From positions 62,001 through 126,000 of the forward strand of contig CAOKHZ010000003.1 in the NCBI GenBank assembly GCA_948468385.1: a stretch of DNA of 64,000 nucleotides, given 5' to 3'. Origin of the DNA: an uncultured Faecalicatena sp. (GTDB lineage Bacteria; Bacillota; Clostridia; Lachnospirales; Lachnospiraceae). Position 1 is the first letter of the stretch, and every line of letters starts with the position of its first letter. Below the pieces are notes generated by a model. It searched no databases. It saw only the letters and a list, made by a program, of their open reading frames with translations, and was not told the DNA's origin. The position numbers and the translations under genes were made by a program. Below are positions 61,181 to 64,000 of the stretch, piece by piece.

Positions 61181-62563
61181 ATGCATAAAAATACATTGTT
61201 AATACATATAGGCACACCTAAAACCGGAAGTAGCAGCATACAACACTTTTGTTATCAGAATAATGAATTGCTGATGTCTTATGGATGGTGTTATCCACGA
61301 TTTGAGGATTTTTTTAATAAGCAGTATCACGAAATAAACGGAGGCGTATTTTGCTATCCGGATGAGTTTCACCTTATGGATAAAAATCATCCTCGTTGGG
61401 AAGCGATTTGGGACAATATACTTCACTATTTAAAATCATATAGTGTACTTTTATCAAATGAAGTGTTTTGGTATCATGAGAATAGGAAATTATTAAAAGA
61501 AGCTGTAAAGAGATGGGAAAATGTAAAAGTATTAGTATATTTAAGAAGGCAGGATTTGTATTTTGAATCACTCTACATGAACCTTATAAGAGAAGGTGAG
61601 ACAAAGAGTTTTAATGAGTGGATGAATATTTTTCTGAGCGGGAATTATAAAACTCCAGACACGGAGCATATAGAAACCATTAATTATTTGCAAGAGTTGA
61701 GGGATATAGAGGAACTCGTTGGAATTGAAAATATGCATGTCCGAACATTCGACAAAACTCGGTGGAGACATGGAAGTTTAATAGAAGATTTTATGGATGT
61801 GTTAGGAATCAAGGGAATAAACGAAAGGGAAATTACGGAGGATGTCATTGAAAACAGAGCTTTATCGATGGAAAAACTGGAGTTATACCGTGAGCTGAAC
61901 CGAAGCATATCACAAGGAGAACGTAATGCGTGGGGCTTTTTTAGATCATCAGGGACGGCCAAACTGGACGCTTTATTTTATCCAGACATGGATGGAAAGA
62001 AAAAATATCTGTTGATGAACTCGGAACAGAGGAAGGAAATCTGGAAAAGATTTAAAAAGGAGAACGAAGAGATCGCATCCAGGTATCGGGATGGAAAAGA
62101 GTTGTTCGAATACAAGATGCCTGACGGAGTAGTTTGGCAGCCAATGCTTTCGGACATGCAGAGAGAAATGGTAAAATCGGCTTTTAAACTTCATCTGAAG
62201 GAATATGCAGAAATGCACAGATATAGTGTGCTGCTTACGATACGGGCTTTGTGCGGTGACCGGCGGCTGGCTCTTTATGGGATTGGCAAATGCGGGAAGG
62301 AGATTCTTGAAAAATACATTCTTCCGTTTGAGATTGTGATTGATAACGATCCACATAAGGGCACGCAAGTACCGCCGGGATTGGAAGTCATCTCATCGGA
62401 CGAGGTTGAGGACTGGAAGAGTATGTTTTTTGTAATTGCCATACGGGATTCTGATGAAATCGAGATGCAGATGAAAGGGCATCATCTTATAAGAAATAAG
62501 GATTATGTATTAGGTATCGACTTTTTTGAATTGGTAAATTGGGATATGAGTAAGTTTCGCTGA
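61181..62563 (+). CDS. PAPS-dependent sulfotransferase with C-terminal Rossmann module
   Basis: 460 residues. HIGTPKTGSSSIQHFC is a textbook 5'-phosphosulfate loop, and VLVYLRRQDLYFESLYMNLI supplies the Arg/Ser of the 3'-phosphate site. Together they identify a carbohydrate-type sulfotransferase. Residues about 362-450 are the shared module (LALYGIGKCGKEILEK, IDNDPHKGTQ). GGAGGAG lies 7 bases before the ATG. It sits in the flagellin 2 island, while the PAPS-making genes are in the flagellin 1 island, linking the two functionally. Confidence 0.9.
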   Translation: MHKNTLLIHIGTPKTGSSSIQHFCYQNNELLMSYGWCYPRFEDFFNKQYHEINGGVFCYPDEFHLMDKNHPRWEAIWDNILHYLKSYSVLLSNEVFWYHENRKLLKEAVKRWENVKVLVYLRRQDLYFESLYMNLIREGETKSFNEWMNIFLSGNYKTPDTEHIETINYLQELRDIEELVGIENMHVRTFDKTRWRHGSLIEDFMDVLGIKGINEREITEDVIENRALSMEKLELYRELNRSISQGERNAWGFFRSSGTAKLDALFYPDMDGKKKYLLMNSEQRKEIWKRFKKENEEIASRYRDGKELFEYKMPDGVVWQPMLSDMQREMVKSAFKLHLKEYAEMHRYSVLLTIRALCGDRRLALYGIGKCGKEILEKYILPFEIVIDNDPHKGTQVPPGLEVISSDEVEDWKSMFFVIAIRDSDEIEMQMKGHHLIRNKDYVLGIDFFELVNWDMSKFR

Positions 62564-62623
62564 AGATAATTGAAGATGGTTGAAGGAAATAAAAAATAGT
62601 TGAAGATAGAGGAAGGAGTTTTG

Positions 62624-63796
62624 ATGAAGGAAAATACTAAGATAACCGTTGTGATTGCGGTACGTAATATGCCGGAAACTTTGAGCAGGGCGATAGAAAG
62701 TGTATTGAATCAGACTTATCCATATAAGGAATTGATTGTGATGGATGGGGCTTCTACGGATGATACGGTTGACGTTATCAGAAAATATGAAGATCAACTG
62801 GCATATTGGGTGTCCGAACCGGATCGCGGCCCTTCGGATGCAATTTCAAAGGCTTTGCCTCATGCAAGCGGCGAATTGATTGGGTTTTTAGGAGCGGATG
62901 ACTGGTATGAACCATATGCCCTTGAACTTGTGGCGGCAGCATATCAGGAATCACACGCGGATCTATGCTATGGAAATATGATGACGCGCGATGGTGATAT
63001 ATGTGAGCTTAAGAATCTGAAAAAGTTCAGCCCTGACAAACTCTTTATGGAGGGAACGCAGTGGATAGGCGCCGTATGCGCGTTTGTAAAGAAAGAGCTG
63101 CTAGAAGCAAATTACAAAAAGAAAAATGACGTGCTTTTGACAGATTATCTGTTTTTCTTGCGGCTATATGCGGAGGGACGCAAGTTTGCACATATCGGTG
63201 ATGACCGGCACATTACGAACTTTTCCATAGGCGGCAGAACCACGGCCGGCATTTATCGTGCCATTCGTGATACCGAGGTAGTGCGAAAACAGTTTCTCGA
63301 AGAGTATCCCCATATGCGTGAGCAGTATGCGAAATACGCAGAACGTATGGAGAAAGCATATGCCATGGGAATCGCGGATTACTATAGACAAGTTCTAAGC
63401 AAAGAACAGTATAGGGAATATGTGAAAGAACTTCCGTGTTCTAATGAAGATTGTATTTTGTTTGGTTCGGGGAAACAAGGGCAGGCTTGCGCAAGGCTGA
63501 TGAGAATATTCAATATCAAAATGGAATGTTTTGTTGATAATGACAGTTTAAAGTGGGAGCAGGAAGTCGAAGGGCTTCCAATTAGGAGTCCGGAAATTTT
63601 GAAAGAGGCCGCCAACAAATGCGTGGTGGTGACGCCGTCCTGGGATTTTGAGGACCAGATTATGGAACAGCTCTATGCCATGGGAATTGAAAAAAGGTGC
63701 AGCATAATACATTATTCGGATATTGCAATCCAAGTATACCGCGTATTGGGTGAAGATGTGTTGGATGACGCATGGAATAAAGGACTGATATCTTAG
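62624..63796 (+). CDS. GT2 glycosyltransferase with C-terminal Rossmann module
   Basis: About 390 residues. TVVIAVRNMPETLSRAIESV, VMDGASTDDTVDVIRKYE and ISKALPHASGELIGFLGADD (WcaA-like GT2 with GADDWY acidic site). Residues about 270-370 are the shared module (CILFGSGKQGQACARL, FVDNDSLKWE). ATG 62624 follows AGGAAGGAG; the TTG at 62600 is less likely. The short spacer before it has repeated TTGAAGAT-type units, probably slippage-prone. 10 bp before the GHMP kinase. Confidence 0.9.
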   Translation: MKENTKITVVIAVRNMPETLSRAIESVLNQTYPYKELIVMDGASTDDTVDVIRKYEDQLAYWVSEPDRGPSDAISKALPHASGELIGFLGADDWYEPYALELVAAAYQESHADLCYGNMMTRDGDICELKNLKKFSPDKLFMEGTQWIGAVCAFVKKELLEANYKKKNDVLLTDYLFFLRLYAEGRKFAHIGDDRHITNFSIGGRTTAGIYRAIRDTEVVRKQFLEEYPHMREQYAKYAERMEKAYAMGIADYYRQVLSKEQYREYVKELPCSNEDCILFGSGKQGQACARLMRIFNIKMECFVDNDSLKWEQEVEGLPIRSPEILKEAANKCVVVTPSWDFEDQIMEQLYAMGIEKRCSIIHYSDIAIQVYRVLGEDVLDDAWNKGLIS

Positions 63797-63806
63797 GAGA
63801 GAGATG

Positions 63807-64000
63807 ATGATTATTACAAGAACACCATTACGTATATCTTTCTTCGGTGGCGGTACGGATCTTCCTGGTTATTATTTAAAACATGAAGGTGAAGTTCTGT
63901 CAACGACGATAGATAAATATTTATATATCACTTGCAGGCATATGCCGCCTTTTTGGGATTACAAGCATAGATTCGTGTATGGTTCGAAAACAGAATGCGT
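63807..64000 (+). CDS. GHMP-family sugar kinase, 3' end cut by window
   Basis: The first 64 residues are visible. IITRTPLRISFFGGGTDLPG and VLSTTIDKYLYI are the typical opening of heptose-7-phosphate kinase (HddA)/fucokinase-like GHMP kinases. A second ATG one codon upstream (63804) is equally in frame; GGAG at 63796-63799 favours 63807. A role in making an NDP-heptose or similar sugar is suggested. Catalytic loops lie outside the window. Confidence 0.88.
   Translation, partial: MIITRTPLRISFFGGGTDLPGYYLKHEGEVLSTTIDKYLYITCRHMPPFWDYKHRFVYGSKTEC

Noticed and set aside
1-64000. CRISPR arrays, tRNA or rRNA genes
   Set aside because: No regularly spaced repeats of the right length, no cas genes, and no tRNA or rRNA-like segments were seen on reading.

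Overview
The window looks like a chromosomal segment of a motile, Gram-positive anaerobe of the Clostridia, most likely Lachnospiraceae. Supporting signs are moderate G+C, strong AGGAGG-type ribosome sites, flagellins with CsrA-type leaders, a CheW-CheR-CheB cluster, several decayed Rpn-family (PD-(D/E)XK transposase-like) genes and an XRE/Uma2/YoeB accessory background. The family assignment is inference; no rRNA or other phylogenetic marker is present.

Layout. 1-4.2 kb (+): the end of a chemotaxis cluster (cheW partial, cheR, cheB) and an unrecognised gene behind a sigma-D-like promoter. 4.2-11.3 kb (-): Uma2, an orphan PelD-like c-di-GMP receptor candidate, an XRE regulator, a short pyruvate-kinase-like barrel, a cation/proton antiporter and two TIM-barrel proteins. 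11.6 kb (+): GDP-fucose synthase. 12.6-14.1 kb (-): an Rpn remnant and a Mor-like regulator. 14.1-47.8 kb (-): a very long run of closely spaced or overlapping glycan genes. It starts at flagellin 1 (47955-49622) and runs through a GT2-TPR-FkbM protein, a TagF-like/propeller fusion, a cytidylyltransferase-oxidoreductase fusion, GDPD, LicD, several glycosyltransferases, radical SAM, AsnB, UDP-GalNAcA enzymes, a multidomain cytidylyltransferase, an alkaline-phosphatase-superfamily protein, a sulfotransferase-like giant, APS kinase, a three-part CitC-like protein and ATP sulfurylase. 49.6-55.2 kb: an accessory insert with an Rpn remnant, ATPase, tyrosine recombinase, a second Rpn fragment and a RelB/YoeB pair. 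55.25-64 kb (+): a mirror-image second island with flagellin 2, GT2-TPR, TagF-like protein, propeller protein, sulfotransferase, GT2 and a GHMP sugar kinase cut by the window end.

How it fits together. The two flagellin islands appear to build and attach surface or flagellin glycans that carry phosphopolyol groups (TagD-like, TagF-like, LicD and GDPD proteins), possibly amidated GalNAc-uronic acid (WbpP/TviC-like, WbpO/TviB-like, AsnB), deoxy-sugar and heptose-type sugars, and sulfate (ATP sulfurylase, APS kinase, at least two sulfotransferase-like proteins). At least thirteen otherwise unrelated enzymes here carry the same ~95-residue Rossmann-like module, usually at the C-terminus. This shared module, the embedded PAPS/sulfation set and the mirrored flagellin islands with 630-bp near-identical inverted arms are the most unusual observations.
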